A stretch of DNA of 64,000 nucleotides, taken from the NCBI RefSeq assembly GCF_014336955.1, contig NZ_QRAI01000001.1, forward strand, positions 1,240,001 through 1,304,000. The letters run 5' to 3'. The translations under genes were made by a program, and so were the position numbers. This document shows, piece after piece, positions 41,735 through 51,638 of this stretch; position 1 is the first letter of the stretch, and the number at the start of each line of letters is the position of its first letter. Origin of the DNA: Saccharophagus sp. K07. GTDB taxonomy: Bacteria > Pseudomonadota > Gammaproteobacteria > Pseudomonadales > Cellvibrionaceae. The notes beneath the pieces were generated by a model, which was not told where the DNA came from, did no database searches, and was given only the letters and a program-made list of their open reading frames with translations.

Positions 41735-44116
41735 ATGAAAATTAGCGAAGCCTGGTTAAGAGAGTGGGTCAAACCGGAAATAGGTACCACGGAATTAGTT
41801 GCACAACTGACGATGGCGGGTTTGGAAGTTGATTCGGTAGAACCTGCCGCTGCCGCATTTTCTGGCGTTATCGTTGGGGAAATTATTTCCGCTGAGCCGC
41901 ATCCGGACGCGGAAAAATTGCGTGTATGCAAAGTGAAGGGGCATCCAGATGGGGAGCTTCAAATAGTATGCGGCGCTCCAAACGCGCGCCCAGGAATCAA
42001 GATTCCCTTCGCCACAATTGGTGCCGAGCTTCCGGGTGATTTCAAAATCAAGAAAGCCAAACTGCGCGGCGTCGAGTCGTTTGGCATGCTGTGCTCTCAA
42101 ACAGAGCTTCAGATAGGCGATGACGATTCCGGTTTATGGGAACTGCCTGCAGATGCTCCTGTGGGCCAGGATCTGCGCAAATATTTGCAGTTGGACGATT
42201 CGGTTATCGAAATCGACTTGACTCCCAATCGAGGAGATTGCCTGAGTGTTCGAGGTTTGGCTCGCGAAGTGGGAGCCTTGAACCAAGCGGATGTCAGTGC
42301 GCCTGTTATTAACGCTGTAGCTCCGCGATCCAACGACCAATTTCCAGTTTCTGTCGAAGCGCCAGCCGCGTGCCCGGTTTATGTGGGGCGGGTGGTTCGA
42401 GGTGTGGATTTGAGTCGACTCACTCCGACTTGGTTGCAGGAAAAATTGCGTCGCAGCGGCCTGCGCAGCATCGATCCCGTTGTGGATGTGACCAATTACG
42501 TGATGCTCGAATTGGGGCAGCCGATGCACGCTTTTGATCTCGACCGCCTTCAGGGCGGTATCGAAGTCCGCATGGCAAAAGCTGACGAATCCTTGAAATT
42601 ACTGAATGGTCAGGCGGTTGCTTTGCGTGAGGATACGCTTGTTATTGCGGATAAAAGTGGCGTATTGGCAATAGCGGGAGTTATGGGCGGGGCTGAGAGT
42701 GGTGTGAATTCTGCTACTCAATCCATCTTCCTGGAAAGTGCTTTCTTTGCACCAGAAGTGATTGCAGGTAAAGCCCGTTCATACGGATTGCATACGGATT
42801 CGTCTCATCGCTTTGAAAGGGGTGTGGACCATCAATTGCAAACCTTGGCCGTCGAGCGCGCTACTCAGTTGCTGATGGAGATCGTTGGTGGCGAGCCTGG
42901 ACCGGTTATTGAGGTCAAAAGTCAGTCCCATATTCCCGCAGAGCGAGTAGTGCAATTGCGCCGCTCCAGACTGCGCAGTGGGCTGGGGCTGAGCGAAGAG
43001 GTGAATGTTGTCGATTTGCTCAGTCGTTTGGGTTTGATGTTGGTGGGTGAATCCGAGTTGGGGTGGAGTTTTAAAGTCCCGACTTATCGTTTCGACATAG
43101 CGATTGAGGAGGACCTGCTGGAGGAAATTGGACGGGTGTATGGCTATGACAAGTTGCCAACTCGACCTATGACCTTTGAAACAAGCTTGGCACCCAATAG
43201 TGACACTGCAACTCCTCTGTCTTCGGTGAAACAGCATTTGGTCAGCAGGGGTTACCAGGAGGCGATAAGTTACAGTTTTATTGATCCGAAGATTCATTCG
43301 CTGCTTTATTCCGAACAGCCTGCAGTCCTGTTGCGAAATCCCATTAGTGCGGATATGTCGGTTATGCGAACGTCTTTGGTTCCCGGGTTGCTGCAGACTC
43401 TTCTGTACAACCTCAATCGCCAACAGACTGCCGCTCGACTCTTTGAAACAGGAATGATTTTTGAGGGCGACACGGCGGATTCTGTGCAGCAAAGCAACCG
43501 TTTGGCCGCTTTGGTTTACGGTTCTGTGAGAAGCCAAAGTTGGGCGGAAAAGCAGCGGGATGTGGACTTTTTCGATCTGAAAGGGGACTTGGAATCTCTG
43601 CTGGCGACCAGTGCGCGTGGTGTGTCCATTCGATTTGCACCCTGGACTGACAGTGGTTTCCTGCACCCTGGTCAAGCCGCGAAGGTGTACGCGGAAGATG
43701 TTTATATAGGTTACATAGGCGCGCTCCATCCGGTGAAACAAAAGGCTCTGGATCTCAATAAGAGTGCATATGTTTTTGAACTCGATTTGCGATCAGTGGC
43801 CCAGGCGAAACTACCTCGTTTCCAACCTCTGTCCAAGTTCCCAGAGGTTACCCGTGACCTGGCTGTATTGGTAGATAAGGCGCTGTCCGTCGCAGATCTC
43901 GAGAGAAGTATTCGAAAAAATGCGGGCGATATGCTAAAAGCGTTGAAACTGTTTGACGTTTATAGCGGCGAAGGTATTGATCCAAAAAGAAAAAGTCTTG
44001 CTTTCAGCCTGACTTTCCAACATCCTTCCCGAACGCTCAAAGATGAGGAAATTAATGCGTCCATTGCTTCTGTTGTTCAGGGGCTGGAGCGTGAGTTTGG
44101 GGCAAACCTACGGTAG
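41735..44116 (+). CDS. pheT: Phenylalanine-tRNA ligase beta subunit
   Basis: The 793-residue beta subunit carries an N-terminal tRNA-binding OB domain (about 40-150), the B3/B4 editing domain, B5 domain and a C-terminal ferredoxin-like anticodon-binding (FDX-ACB) domain ([18 protein letters not shown]). It edits mischarged Tyr-tRNA-Phe. All domains are complete. It is cotranscribed with pheS and followed after five bases by ihfA. Confidence 0.97.
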   Translation: MKISEAWLREWVKPEIGTTELVAQLTMAGLEVDSVEPAAAAFSGVIVGEIISAEPHPDAEKLRVCKVKGHPDGELQIVCGAPNARPGIKIPFATIGAELPGDFKIKKAKLRGVESFGMLCSQTELQIGDDDSGLWELPADAPVGQDLRKYLQLDDSVIEIDLTPNRGDCLSVRGLAREVGALNQADVSAPVINAVAPRSNDQFPVSVEAPAACPVYVGRVVRGVDLSRLTPTWLQEKLRRSGLRSIDPVVDVTNYVMLELGQPMHAFDLDRLQGGIEVRMAKADESLKLLNGQAVALREDTLVIADKSGVLAIAGVMGGAESGVNSATQSIFLESAFFAPEVIAGKARSYGLHTDSSHRFERGVDHQLQTLAVERATQLLMEIVGGEPGPVIEVKSQSHIPAERVVQLRRSRLRSGLGLSEEVNVVDLLSRLGLMLVGESELGWSFKVPTYRFDIAIEEDLLEEIGRVYGYDKLPTRPMTFETSLAPNSDTATPLSSVKQHLVSRGYQEAISYSFIDPKIHSLLYSEQPAVLLRNPISADMSVMRTSLVPGLLQTLLYNLNRQQTAARLFETGMIFEGDTADSVQQSNRLAALVYGSVRSQSWAEKQRDVDFFDLKGDLESLLATSARGVSIRFAPWTDSGFLHPGQAAKVYAEDVYIGYIGALHPVKQKALDLNKSAYVFELDLRSVAQAKLPRFQPLSKFPEVTRDLAVLVDKALSVADLERSIRKNAGDMLKALKLFDVYSGEGIDPKRKSLAFSLTFQHPSRTLKDEEINASIASVVQGLEREFGANLR

Positions 44117-44121
44117 ATCCT

Positions 44122-44433
44122 ATGTCTGAGTCTTTAACGAAGGCCGATCTGGCGGAAAAACTCTACGAAGACCTCGGTTTTAACAAGCGCGAGGCAAAGG
44201 AGTTGGTGGAAACGTTCTTTGATGAGATCCGCGAGGCGTTGGAAAGCAATGAGATGGTCAAGCTCTCGGGTTTTGGCAATTTCGACTTGCGGGATAAGAA
44301 GCAGCGTCCAGGACGAAATCCAAAGACCGGGGAGGAAATTCCGATCACGGCGCGACGCGTCGTGACTTTTAAGCCAGGACAGAAATTGCGGGCGCGGGTA
44401 GAAGCCTATGTTGGAAGCAAGCCACAACAATGA
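44122..44433 (+). CDS. ihfA: Integration host factor alpha subunit
   Basis: IHF alpha binds and sharply bends specific DNA as a heterodimer with IhfB, shaping many promoters and recombination sites. The 103-residue protein has the DNABII pattern [28 protein letters not shown] (with the intercalating Pro) and [10 protein letters not shown]. The pheT-ihfA order is that of E. coli. Its last 26 bases overlap the following MerR gene. Confidence 0.97.
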   Translation: MSESLTKADLAEKLYEDLGFNKREAKELVETFFDEIREALESNEMVKLSGFGNFDLRDKKQRPGRNPKTGEEIPITARRVVTFKPGQKLRARVEAYVGSKPQQ

Positions 44434-44758
44434 GCTGCCGGTTATTCCGGGTAAGCGTTATTTCACCATTGGTGAAGTTAGCGAACTCTGCGCGGTAAAA
44501 CCCCATGTATTGCGTTATTGGGAACAGGAGTTCCCGCAGCTAAAGCCCGTCAAGCGCCGGGGAAACCGGCGCTACTATCAGCGCCAAGATGTTTTGACCA
44601 TCCGCCACATCCGCTCGCTGTTATATGAGCAGGGCTTCACTATCGGCGGTGCGCGACAGCAATTGAACTCCGAGAACAAAGTAGAAAGCCGTCAAGAACC
44701 GGACACTGATGCTCTCATTGCTGAATTACAGGATATCCTGAAGATTCTACGCGGCTGA
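44408..44758 (+). CDS. MerR-family transcriptional regulator
   Basis: A short MerR-type regulator of 116 residues with the winged helix [25 protein letters not shown] and [12 protein letters not shown] at residues 19-60, and a short dimerisation helix. It has no metal-binding cysteine cluster, so it is not a metal sensor of the MerR/CueR type. A MerR-like gene after ihfA is also seen in Pseudomonas. Regulatory target unknown. It overlaps ihfA by 26 bases, indicating coupling. Confidence 0.88.
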   Translation: MLEASHNNELPVIPGKRYFTIGEVSELCAVKPHVLRYWEQEFPQLKPVKRRGNRRYYQRQDVLTIRHIRSLLYEQGFTIGGARQQLNSENKVESRQEPDTDALIAELQDILKILRG

Positions 44759-44940
44759 CCCCGGAAGGATTGATGTGGCAGGCACTCGGAGATGGACGCG
44801 CATTAATTTACCTCTGCGCTAAGGGAATGTGGCGCCAATTTCTATTCATTTTGCCAAGCGGTTGATGAACAATGCAGGGCAGACCCTACCTGTATAGTTT
44901 TCGGGCCTTTCACACCCAGCTAGCCCATTAGGTAACCTCA

Positions 44941-45747
44941 ATGCAGACAAAATACCGCCTGAAAAGTCTGGGCGACGATCGAACTTATCCTTTGGATAAG
45001 TCTTCGACTCTCATAGGTCGCAGCGCTCAGTGCGACATCAGCATTGATTCCGGACTCCTTTCCCGTCATCACGCTTCCGTTTTGGTGGTCAATTCAGACA
45101 CCGTAATTTTGAAGGACCTGGATTCCACCAACGGTACCTTCGTCAATACCATGCGAATTACTGGCCCAACCAGGCTCAAGCATGGGGATGTCATCACTAT
45201 AGGGGATGAAAAATTTATTTTTATTGATCTCGATTTTGGCGAAGCCCAGGTCGAGTATGAAATGGCCGCATCCTATGAAATGGCGGGATTGGCGGATGGT
45301 GCCAACCACACGATGATTGAGTCGGCCTTCTTTCGCATGGTGAGTTTGCCTGAAGTCGCGGTATCAGAGCCTCCACCCATCGATGACAATTCGCTTTTTA
45401 TGGCGCGCGTTCTCGGTAAAAAAACGCTGGATGCAAACCTGACCCCCGCTGTTTTATTGGTGAAAACAGGGATTAAAAGAAACACCCTGATTGAGCTGAA
45501 ATTGCCGATGGGAGTGGATCGGGAGTGGAGCCTGGGACGCAGCCAGTTGTGTGATGTGGTTTTAGAAGATCCGACGGTTTCGAATCTTCACGCTTGGATT
45601 CGCTGGGAAAATGGCTTTTGGGAAATTCAGGATAATCATTCGACCAATGGTGTGTCGGTCAATGGGAAAAAGGTAACGCGTTCGATTTTTCAAAATGGCG
45701 ATACCTTGACCATTGGTAATATCAAAATGGTTTTTCGAGTTCTATAA
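44941..45747 (+). CDS. Two-FHA-domain protein beside TssBC fusion
   Basis: The 268-residue protein has an FHA domain at the N-terminus (LIGRSAQCDISI, LLSRHHASV, DLDSTNGTFVN) and another at the C-terminus (SLGRSQLCDVVL, VSNLHAWIRW, NHSTNGVSVNG), separated by about 90 residues without known motif. FHA domains bind phosphothreonine. The conserved GR, S-x-x-H and N-G residues are present in both. It is 20 bases upstream of a TssB-TssC fusion, so it may regulate or recruit it; FHA proteins often accompany type VI secretion. It has no signal peptide. Confidence 0.88.
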   Translation: MQTKYRLKSLGDDRTYPLDKSSTLIGRSAQCDISIDSGLLSRHHASVLVVNSDTVILKDLDSTNGTFVNTMRITGPTRLKHGDVITIGDEKFIFIDLDFGEAQVEYEMAASYEMAGLADGANHTMIESAFFRMVSLPEVAVSEPPPIDDNSLFMARVLGKKTLDANLTPAVLLVKTGIKRNTLIELKLPMGVDREWSLGRSQLCDVVLEDPTVSNLHAWIRWENGFWEIQDNHSTNGVSVNGKKVTRSIFQNGDTLTIGNIKMVFRVL

Positions 45748-45767
45748 CAATTAACTAAGGAGTTTTT

Positions 45768-47183
45768 GTGGCGGTCATTAGTGTGCGTTCAGGGATGATG
45801 GTGTTTGGCGAAAATCGCCATCAAGAAATTCAATCCTCTGCAAAATCTCCAGCGTTAAAAGTTTTGATTATCGGCAATTTTTCTGGCGCAACGGATCGTT
45901 CATTACCGTTGCATGCCCGCAAACATCTTCGAATTGATGCCGACAGTTTTGATGAGGTTTTTGCTCGTCTCGGCGTTTCGATAGCCATTCCGTTTTCTCA
46001 GGAACCCCTGAAGTTCGCAAGTTTCGACGAGCTGCATCCGGACCATCTTTACGACAACGCTGCTTTATTTAATCGCTTCCGCCATCTAAAAAAGCAGCTG
46101 CAGTCTCCTTCTCAGTTTGACGCTGCGGTTAGTCAATTGTGGCAAGAGGGCATTATTGAGCAACCTCACTTAGCCGCTCCTACAGAAACCAAATCAGCGG
46201 AAAATTTACTGGATTCACTGCTGTCCGGTACCCTTAGTGACAGAACGCCGGGAATTGCCGATCAATTGATTCAGCAAGTCATAGCCCCTTACGTGCAGCC
46301 AAAGGAACATCCAAAAGCGGCGGAATATGTGACTGCGGTGGATTTTGCGGTTAACCAAGTTATGCGGCAAATCATGCACTCTGCGGCGTTCCAGCAGCTG
46401 GAAGCAAGTTGGCGCGGTCTTGATTTTTTGCAGCGACGACTCGACCTGGATCACTCAGTTCATTTATCCATTCTTGATGTCACATCCGAGGAAATTCGAC
46501 AGGGCGCTCTTGAAAGCGAAAATATTGAATCCACAGATTTGTGGCAAAACCTACAGGCGGTAATGGCAGGGAAGGGTAATTACGATGTGATTTTGGTCGA
46601 TGAGATACTCCTGCCAAACAGCGAAAGTTTGCAGGTTCTCAAATATTTTTCTCAGCTCGCAGAAAAAGCTGATGCAATTTTGCTTGCGGGAGCGGATTTA
46701 AAAATTGCAGGTGGTGTGGAAACAACATCTGCTGGAGAAAAGGTGGTTTTGGCGGATGCGGTGGCAGATGCCTGGTCTTCGCTGCGTCAGGAAACCTTTG
46801 CTGAGCGAGTGTTTGTCGCCGCACCGCGTGTGCTTTTGCGTTTGCCATATGGCAAAGCCACCGCACAGACTGAGCAGTTCCGGTTTGAAGAGCTACCTGA
46901 AAATGGGGCGCATGAATACTACCTGTGGGGAAATGGCGCTTACCTGCTGTTATGCGGTTTATTACAAAATCGCGCTTCCCAAGTCGGTGCAAGTTTTATC
47001 GATAATCTACCGCTGCATATTTATCGCGATTCTTTTGGCGATGAAACCATTAAGCCATGTGCGGAAACTTATCTGACTGAGTCGCAAGTCAGTGATTTGG
47101 AAAATTCAGGTTTTACAGTATTGCAGTCGGTGCGCGCCAATAATCGCGTAATGATTCAACGCTGGCGCTCTTTGAAGGCCTGA
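45768..47183 (+). CDS. TssB-TssC fusion, type VI sheath-like protein
   Basis: The 471-residue protein joins both type VI sheath subunits. Residues 25-130 look like TssB (LKVLIIGNFSG, HLRIDADSFDEVFARL, FDELHPDHLY). Residues 190-471 look like TssC (ASWRGLDFLQRR, PRVLLRLPYG, FEELPENGAHEYYLWGNGAYLL, ETYLTESQVSDLENSGF). Separate TssB and TssC are about 170 and 490 residues, so this fusion is compact. GTG start at 45768 with a good AAGGAG. No TssA, TssE, TssK, Hcp, VgrG or ClpV gene is in the window. Confidence 0.85.
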   Translation: MAVISVRSGMMVFGENRHQEIQSSAKSPALKVLIIGNFSGATDRSLPLHARKHLRIDADSFDEVFARLGVSIAIPFSQEPLKFASFDELHPDHLYDNAALFNRFRHLKKQLQSPSQFDAAVSQLWQEGIIEQPHLAAPTETKSAENLLDSLLSGTLSDRTPGIADQLIQQVIAPYVQPKEHPKAAEYVTAVDFAVNQVMRQIMHSAAFQQLEASWRGLDFLQRRLDLDHSVHLSILDVTSEEIRQGALESENIESTDLWQNLQAVMAGKGNYDVILVDEILLPNSESLQVLKYFSQLAEKADAILLAGADLKIAGGVETTSAGEKVVLADAVADAWSSLRQETFAERVFVAAPRVLLRLPYGKATAQTEQFRFEELPENGAHEYYLWGNGAYLLLCGLLQNRASQVGASFIDNLPLHIYRDSFGDETIKPCAETYLTESQVSDLENSGFTVLQSVRANNRVMIQRWRSLKA

Positions 47184-47199
47184 TTCAGGTAATCAGGCC
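47177..47199 (+). terminator. Weak hairpin at the end of the TssBC-like gene
   Basis: GGCCTGATT (47177-47185) pairs with AATCAGGCC (47191-47199) around a five-base loop, spanning the stop codon. It is a perfect nine-pair stem but not followed by a T run on either strand. It lies between convergent genes and could serve as a bidirectional stop or RNA stabiliser. Confidence 0.4.
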
Positions 47200-47217
47200 G
47201 TTAAGCGAATTTAGATA

Positions 47218-48324
47218 TCAGCGCAGACGCGGATGAGCTGCTTCAGGTTCATACAAAAGCTTGCTGATATCGCGCACACCAAAGCTCACTCCTGAATAAA
47301 TGGCGCTGAGCAGCGTCATATCGTCTTTTGTAACGGTTCTGGTTCGATTAGCTACATCAGCCAGTGCTACTGACGTCAGGCTATTGCTCAAGACGCTTAC
47401 CATGCGGCCGTATTCTTTTTGGATAACCAGGCGAGCCGCGTAGCAGCCCAGATTGGAGGCAAAAATTCGGTCAAATGCGCTGGGTTGGCCTCCGCGTTGT
47501 ACATGGCCGAGGACAGTTGTGCGCACTTCCATAGGAATATGCGGTTCGATTTGCTTTTGCAGAAAATGGCCAATGCCACCAAGGCGGATTGGGTCAGGGC
47601 TATCTGCGATATTCTGGGCGACTACCAGTTGCCCATCTTTAGGTGCCGCACCTTCAGCCACAACAAGCATTGAATAGTGATGGGTTTGGGCTCGCTCATT
47701 AAGCACCCGTATTACCTCGTCCAATTCATACGGAAATTCGGGCAAGAGAATCATATCTGCACCGCCAGCCACACCGCCGTATAGAGCAATCCATCCTGCA
47801 TATCGTCCCATGGTTTCTACAATCATCACCCGACCGTGACTGCGGGCTGTTGTGTGCAAGCGGTCCATGGCTTCGGCAACTATGCCGACCGCGGTGTCGA
47901 AGCCGAAACTGCGATCGGTGTGCATCAGGTCGTTATCAATGGTTTTAGGAATTCCTACGAAATTCATACCTTTCTGCGACAGCGCATGGCACAACGACAT
48001 GGTGCCGTCACCACCAAGCGCAACTATGCAGTCCAGATCTAGCTCGCGATAGAACTCCAAGACGCTGTCAGAAACATCCTGACCTTTGTAGTTGAGGGGG
48101 GAAGAGCGATTGCAGGTGCCCAGAATGGTGCCGCCGGATTGGATCAGACCGATACAATCCGATGCGACGAGCGGTCTGACACGGCGTTGAATCAATCCCA
48201 AAAAACCGTCCTGAATTCCGATCACTTCGGCCTTTGCTGTTTCGATCAGCGTTTTGGTGACGCCTTGTATGGCGGCATTCAGGCTGGAACAATCGCCACC
48301 ACCGGTCAAAATTCCTACGCGCAT
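47218..48324 (-). CDS. pfkA: 6-phosphofructokinase, group-III-type active site
   Basis: Phosphofructokinase phosphorylates fructose 6-phosphate to fructose 1,6-bisphosphate. The 368-residue product starts MRVGILTGGGDCSSLNAA at the ATG at 48324; a longer open frame upstream does not fit the family. Key residues are GGDGT (104-108) and PKTIDND (126-132, catalytic Asp130). Gly in the first motif usually means ATP use, while Lys127 is the mark of group III and PPi-using enzymes. So ATP is more likely but PPi use is possible. It is transcribed alone with GGAG upstream. Confidence 0.93.
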   Translation of the reverse strand: MRVGILTGGGDCSSLNAAIQGVTKTLIETAKAEVIGIQDGFLGLIQRRVRPLVASDCIGLIQSGGTILGTCNRSSPLNYKGQDVSDSVLEFYRELDLDCIVALGGDGTMSLCHALSQKGMNFVGIPKTIDNDLMHTDRSFGFDTAVGIVAEAMDRLHTTARSHGRVMIVETMGRYAGWIALYGGVAGGADMILLPEFPYELDEVIRVLNERAQTHHYSMLVVAEGAAPKDGQLVVAQNIADSPDPIRLGGIGHFLQKQIEPHIPMEVRTTVLGHVQRGGQPSAFDRIFASNLGCYAARLVIQKEYGRMVSVLSNSLTSVALADVANRTRTVTKDDMTLLSAIYSGVSFGVRDISKLLYEPEAAHPRLR

Positions 48325-48498
48325 AAAGTTCGCTCCGTATTCATAAGTATCTGATCGTTGCCGATCGTTTAACGAATCACTTTCGCCTCTAGACATACGT
48401 CTTTGGCATCTGATAAGGCCATTATGTTTCATTGGCCTTGCATTGCCTTTGTTTAGTATCAAGCGCAATTAAAGTTTAGCTGATTCTAGGCGAAGCAC

Positions 48499-51129
48499 TC
48501 AGTTCAGGTGGTTGCGGAGCAGATTCAACATTTGCCCCTTGTCGAGGGGTTTGCCGATATGGCCGGTAGCTCCAGCGGAAAAACAACGATCGCGGTCTTC
48601 AAAACTCACATTGCCGGAGACAATATAAATCGGCATATCGTGTCCGAGTGCGCGGATTTTTTCGGTGGCCAGTAATCCCCCCGTTATAGGCATTTCCATA
48701 TCCATCAAAATCAAGTCAAATTTATGCTGATTAACGAGATCTACAGCCATTTCTCCATTGGCGGCGAGGGAAATCTGGGCATTTTCATTCGCTTTGGTGA
48801 CATAACGAAATAAAATCATTTGGTTGACTTCATTATCGTCAGCAATCAAAACTCTGCAGGTTGAGGTTGGCGGTTTTTCTTTTGCAATTCGTCGAAGAGT
48901 GGCAAAAAGTTTTTCTCTGGCAATAGGTTTCTCTACGACGCCAGCAAATCCCAAATTTTCGTATTCATCAATTTGGTGCTTCATCACATTTGCGGTAAAA
49001 GCCACTATAGGTGTGGTGATGCCTCTTTCCCGAATAAGAAGTGCAGCTTGATGACCGCTCATAGTTGGCATCTGCATATCCATCAAAATCAACGTGTATT
49101 CTTTTTGGGTAGCGGCTTCCACGGCTTTAAAGCCATTGTCGACAACATCGACTTCCATTCCAGCCTGTTTGAGCAACCGCTCGATTAAACATTGATTTTC
49201 CTGATTGTCTTCTGCAACCAGGGCTTTGCCGGAGATTTTGATAATACGGCTATAGGATTGCGCTTCTAAAAGTTTATCTGTCAACTTTTGGAAGTCGTCT
49301 TGGCTGCGGACGAAATCGGAAGTTCCTGTGCTTAGCGGAAGCGAGAGGGTAAATGTGGCGCCGGCACCTTTTTTACTATTAAAAGTGACGTCGCCTCCTA
49401 ACAATAAAGCGAGATTTTTGGATATATAAAGACCAAGGCCTGTGCCTCCAAACAACCGGGTAGTGGAGGTGTCCGCCTGATCGAATGCGTTAAAAACCCG
49501 ATTCTTTTCATTTTCATCTATTCCTATCCCGGTGTCAGACACTGAGATTTGCAGCTGGTGTTCCGCTGCCATACGTACATTAATTGTGATATTACCTTGT
49601 GCGGTGAATTTAACTGCGTTGTTGCATAGATTGAGCAGAATTTGTTTGAGGCGAGTGGGATCTGTTACCAGATGTAGTGGAATAGGGAAAGCGATAGAGA
49701 GATCGTAGGCGAGATTTTTCTCCCGTGTTTTGATTTTCATATAGGAGTCGATATCACTCAAAATCTCCAAAAGATTACATCTGAGGAGTTCTACTTCGAT
49801 TTTTCGTGCCTCGATTTTCGATATATCGAGGATATCGTTGATCATGCTCAAAAGATGTTTGCCGTTGCGTAAAATATGGCTGATAAAGCTGGTGCGTTCT
49901 TCGTTGGTAATGCCTTCTTCGGTCAGAGCGTCCGAATAACCCATGATGGCTGTCAGAGGGGTCCTAATTTCGTGGCTCATGTTAGCGAGAAAGCGACTTT
50001 TGGCTTCCTCCGAGGATTGCGCTTTTTTTCGTGCAATTTCGGCATTCTCTTTTGCCAAAGCAAGTTCCTTAAAGAGAGTGGCGTTACGTACAGCGGTGCC
50101 AACTTGCACGAGAAATTGCTGGATGCGCTCGATATCGCGTTGACTCAATTGAAATGGGCGCTCGTAGTTGATAAACGCCGCGCCTGCAACCACCTTATCC
50201 TTTACAAATATCGGAAAGTAAGCCAGAGACACACTGGGTTTGACCCGGTACAACTCGTAATCGATTTTGTCTCCCTGACTTACCATGTGTTCGTCTATAT
50301 GAGGCAGATAAACCGCTCTGCGTTTGATCAAGGTTTTAACAAAAATACTGTTGTGATCGCGTGCCGTATCGAAGCGCAAACTGCGAAAAGCTGCGTGTTC
50401 CTCTTCAGTAATGGATGAACCGTAAATCCCCAAAACCTCCAAACGTTGAGCGGTTTCATCAAATGACAGAATGTACAAAGCTTCGAACGGATAGAGTTGC
50501 TCGATGGTTTGCATCACGCTTTGCATGATTACGTCCACATCGAGATTGGCATTGACCGCCAATGCCAGAGTATTGAGATGAAGCAATTCCTCGCGCTGGT
50601 CCCGCAGGCTGTTTCTTATGGCGCGCAAGCGGCGATTGATTTTGTAAATCTTCATTCCTAGAACCGCCATAAACAGCGTCAACCCTGTGGCGGTGATGAG
50701 TTGGGTGGAAATAGGCAGGTAAGGTCGATAATAAAAATCCGCGATCAGTCCTCCCGCTAAAGCCCCGATACCCAAAAATACAAGACTGCGCCTCAAAGCA
50801 GGCAGGCCTCCGGCCGCAGCATTGACAATACTGTTCGACGCAATATACGCGGATGCCAAGAATAGGTTGTAACCCCATATACCAAGACAAAAGCTGTAAA
50901 GCGTCGAATCAATTAGAAGGTTATAGGAGGAGTTGCGGCGAAGAGGGGGCAGATAATAAAGAACCGAGGCGTAGAACAATAAATGGCAGGTCGCAAAAAT
51001 CCATAGCAACAGATTGTCACTTCCCCAGAAAAGAGAGAGGTGAATCAGTGCGGTTACGGTTGAGGCTCCCTGGCGAATTACAAAATTTGACTTATTTTCA
51101 AAAGCCTGAAGGGTGCTGGTTTGAATCAT
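48499..51129 (-). CDS. Membrane hybrid histidine kinase with two receivers
   Basis: A large sensor (876 residues). Several transmembrane helices lie in the first 170 residues. Next come a GAF domain (about 190-345), HisKA with FLANMSHEIRTPL, HATPase with NAVKFT, DTGIGI and GTGLGLYISKNLA, then two receivers: REC1 with AEDNQENQ and LMDMQMPTMSG, and REC2 with ADDNEVNQ and LMDMEMPITGG. There is no Hpt domain, so a separate phosphotransferase is needed. Signal and output are not known. It is transcribed alone. Confidence 0.93.
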   Translation of the reverse strand: MIQTSTLQAFENKSNFVIRQGASTVTALIHLSLFWGSDNLLLWIFATCHLLFYASVLYYLPPLRRNSSYNLLIDSTLYSFCLGIWGYNLFLASAYIASNSIVNAAAGGLPALRRSLVFLGIGALAGGLIADFYYRPYLPISTQLITATGLTLFMAVLGMKIYKINRRLRAIRNSLRDQREELLHLNTLALAVNANLDVDVIMQSVMQTIEQLYPFEALYILSFDETAQRLEVLGIYGSSITEEEHAAFRSLRFDTARDHNSIFVKTLIKRRAVYLPHIDEHMVSQGDKIDYELYRVKPSVSLAYFPIFVKDKVVAGAAFINYERPFQLSQRDIERIQQFLVQVGTAVRNATLFKELALAKENAEIARKKAQSSEEAKSRFLANMSHEIRTPLTAIMGYSDALTEEGITNEERTSFISHILRNGKHLLSMINDILDISKIEARKIEVELLRCNLLEILSDIDSYMKIKTREKNLAYDLSIAFPIPLHLVTDPTRLKQILLNLCNNAVKFTAQGNITINVRMAAEHQLQISVSDTGIGIDENEKNRVFNAFDQADTSTTRLFGGTGLGLYISKNLALLLGGDVTFNSKKGAGATFTLSLPLSTGTSDFVRSQDDFQKLTDKLLEAQSYSRIIKISGKALVAEDNQENQCLIERLLKQAGMEVDVVDNGFKAVEAATQKEYTLILMDMQMPTMSGHQAALLIRERGITTPIVAFTANVMKHQIDEYENLGFAGVVEKPIAREKLFATLRRIAKEKPPTSTCRVLIADDNEVNQMILFRYVTKANENAQISLAANGEMAVDLVNQHKFDLILMDMEMPITGGLLATEKIRALGHDMPIYIVSGNVSFEDRDRCFSAGATGHIGKPLDKGQMLNLLRNHLN

Positions 51130-51348
51130 AGACTTTCCTTAATCGTGCTCCCAGGTTGCGTGGAGTATAACAAAGCGGCACTTGCAATTCTCTGCAGAGC
51201 CTATGCGCCATTGTTCAGCCGCTTCGTTTGTGACTCGTTCCGTGTCGGAGGCATACGATCAACATCCCGGCAATTAGTGATATCTGCTCTAAATTTATTG
51301 AGTGTCCTTGCCCGCTGGTGCATAGAGCCGTGTTAATCGTCATGAGCA

Positions 51349-51581
51349 GGAGTTCTACGCAAAAGTGGGCTTCCGGCGGGATACGATCTGCAAATTGGTG
51401 ATCAGCGAGAATGGGTTAAACGAGATGGGGATGACTGGGTCTGGGGAGTGAGTTTACCGTCCCGGCTTATCGTAATCTGAAGCTTGGCGCCAGTTTTCAA
51501 ACCACCGCCTTGAATGGGGATCGTTTGACCTTGCTTGGGTTGAATCTGCAATACCATTTTGACGTTCGCAGAAGCCAATAG
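51349..51581 (+). pseudogene. Degenerate 3' fragment of an outer-membrane barrel gene
   Basis: The DNA from GGAGTTCTACGC to a TAG is closely similar to the 3' end of the barrel frame at about 56730-56965: shared text includes GATGACTGGGTCTGGGG-type and AATGGGGATCG-type runs. The copy has a one-base deletion near the [10 protein letters not shown] segment, plus a deletion and small insertion further upstream, so it does not encode an intact chain. Upstream of 51349 no matching sequence remains. It is best read as the last piece of a former paralogous gene. Confidence 0.75.
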
Positions 51582-51608
51582 CATATCAGGTGCTATTGAG
51601 TTCTCTTC

Positions 51609-51638
51609 AAAAGGAAGTGCCTCGCCACTTCCTTTTTT
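51609..51638 (+). terminator. Terminator after the barrel-gene remnant
   Basis: GGAAGTG (51613-51619) pairs with CACTTCC (51626-51632), extended by AAAA/TTTT, with a six-base loop and trailing T residues. It stands 28 bases after the remnant stop codon, consistent with a former gene end. Confidence 0.8.

Noticed and set aside
42779-43741. Minus-strand 320-codon open frame within pheT
   Set aside because: Antisense to a conserved, intact gene and with shuffled composition; similar shadows occur in thrS, clpA and serS.
44759-44940. tRNA-Pro gene after ihfA-merR as in Pseudomonas
   Set aside because: I looked for a cloverleaf and acceptor-CCA pattern in this gap and found none.
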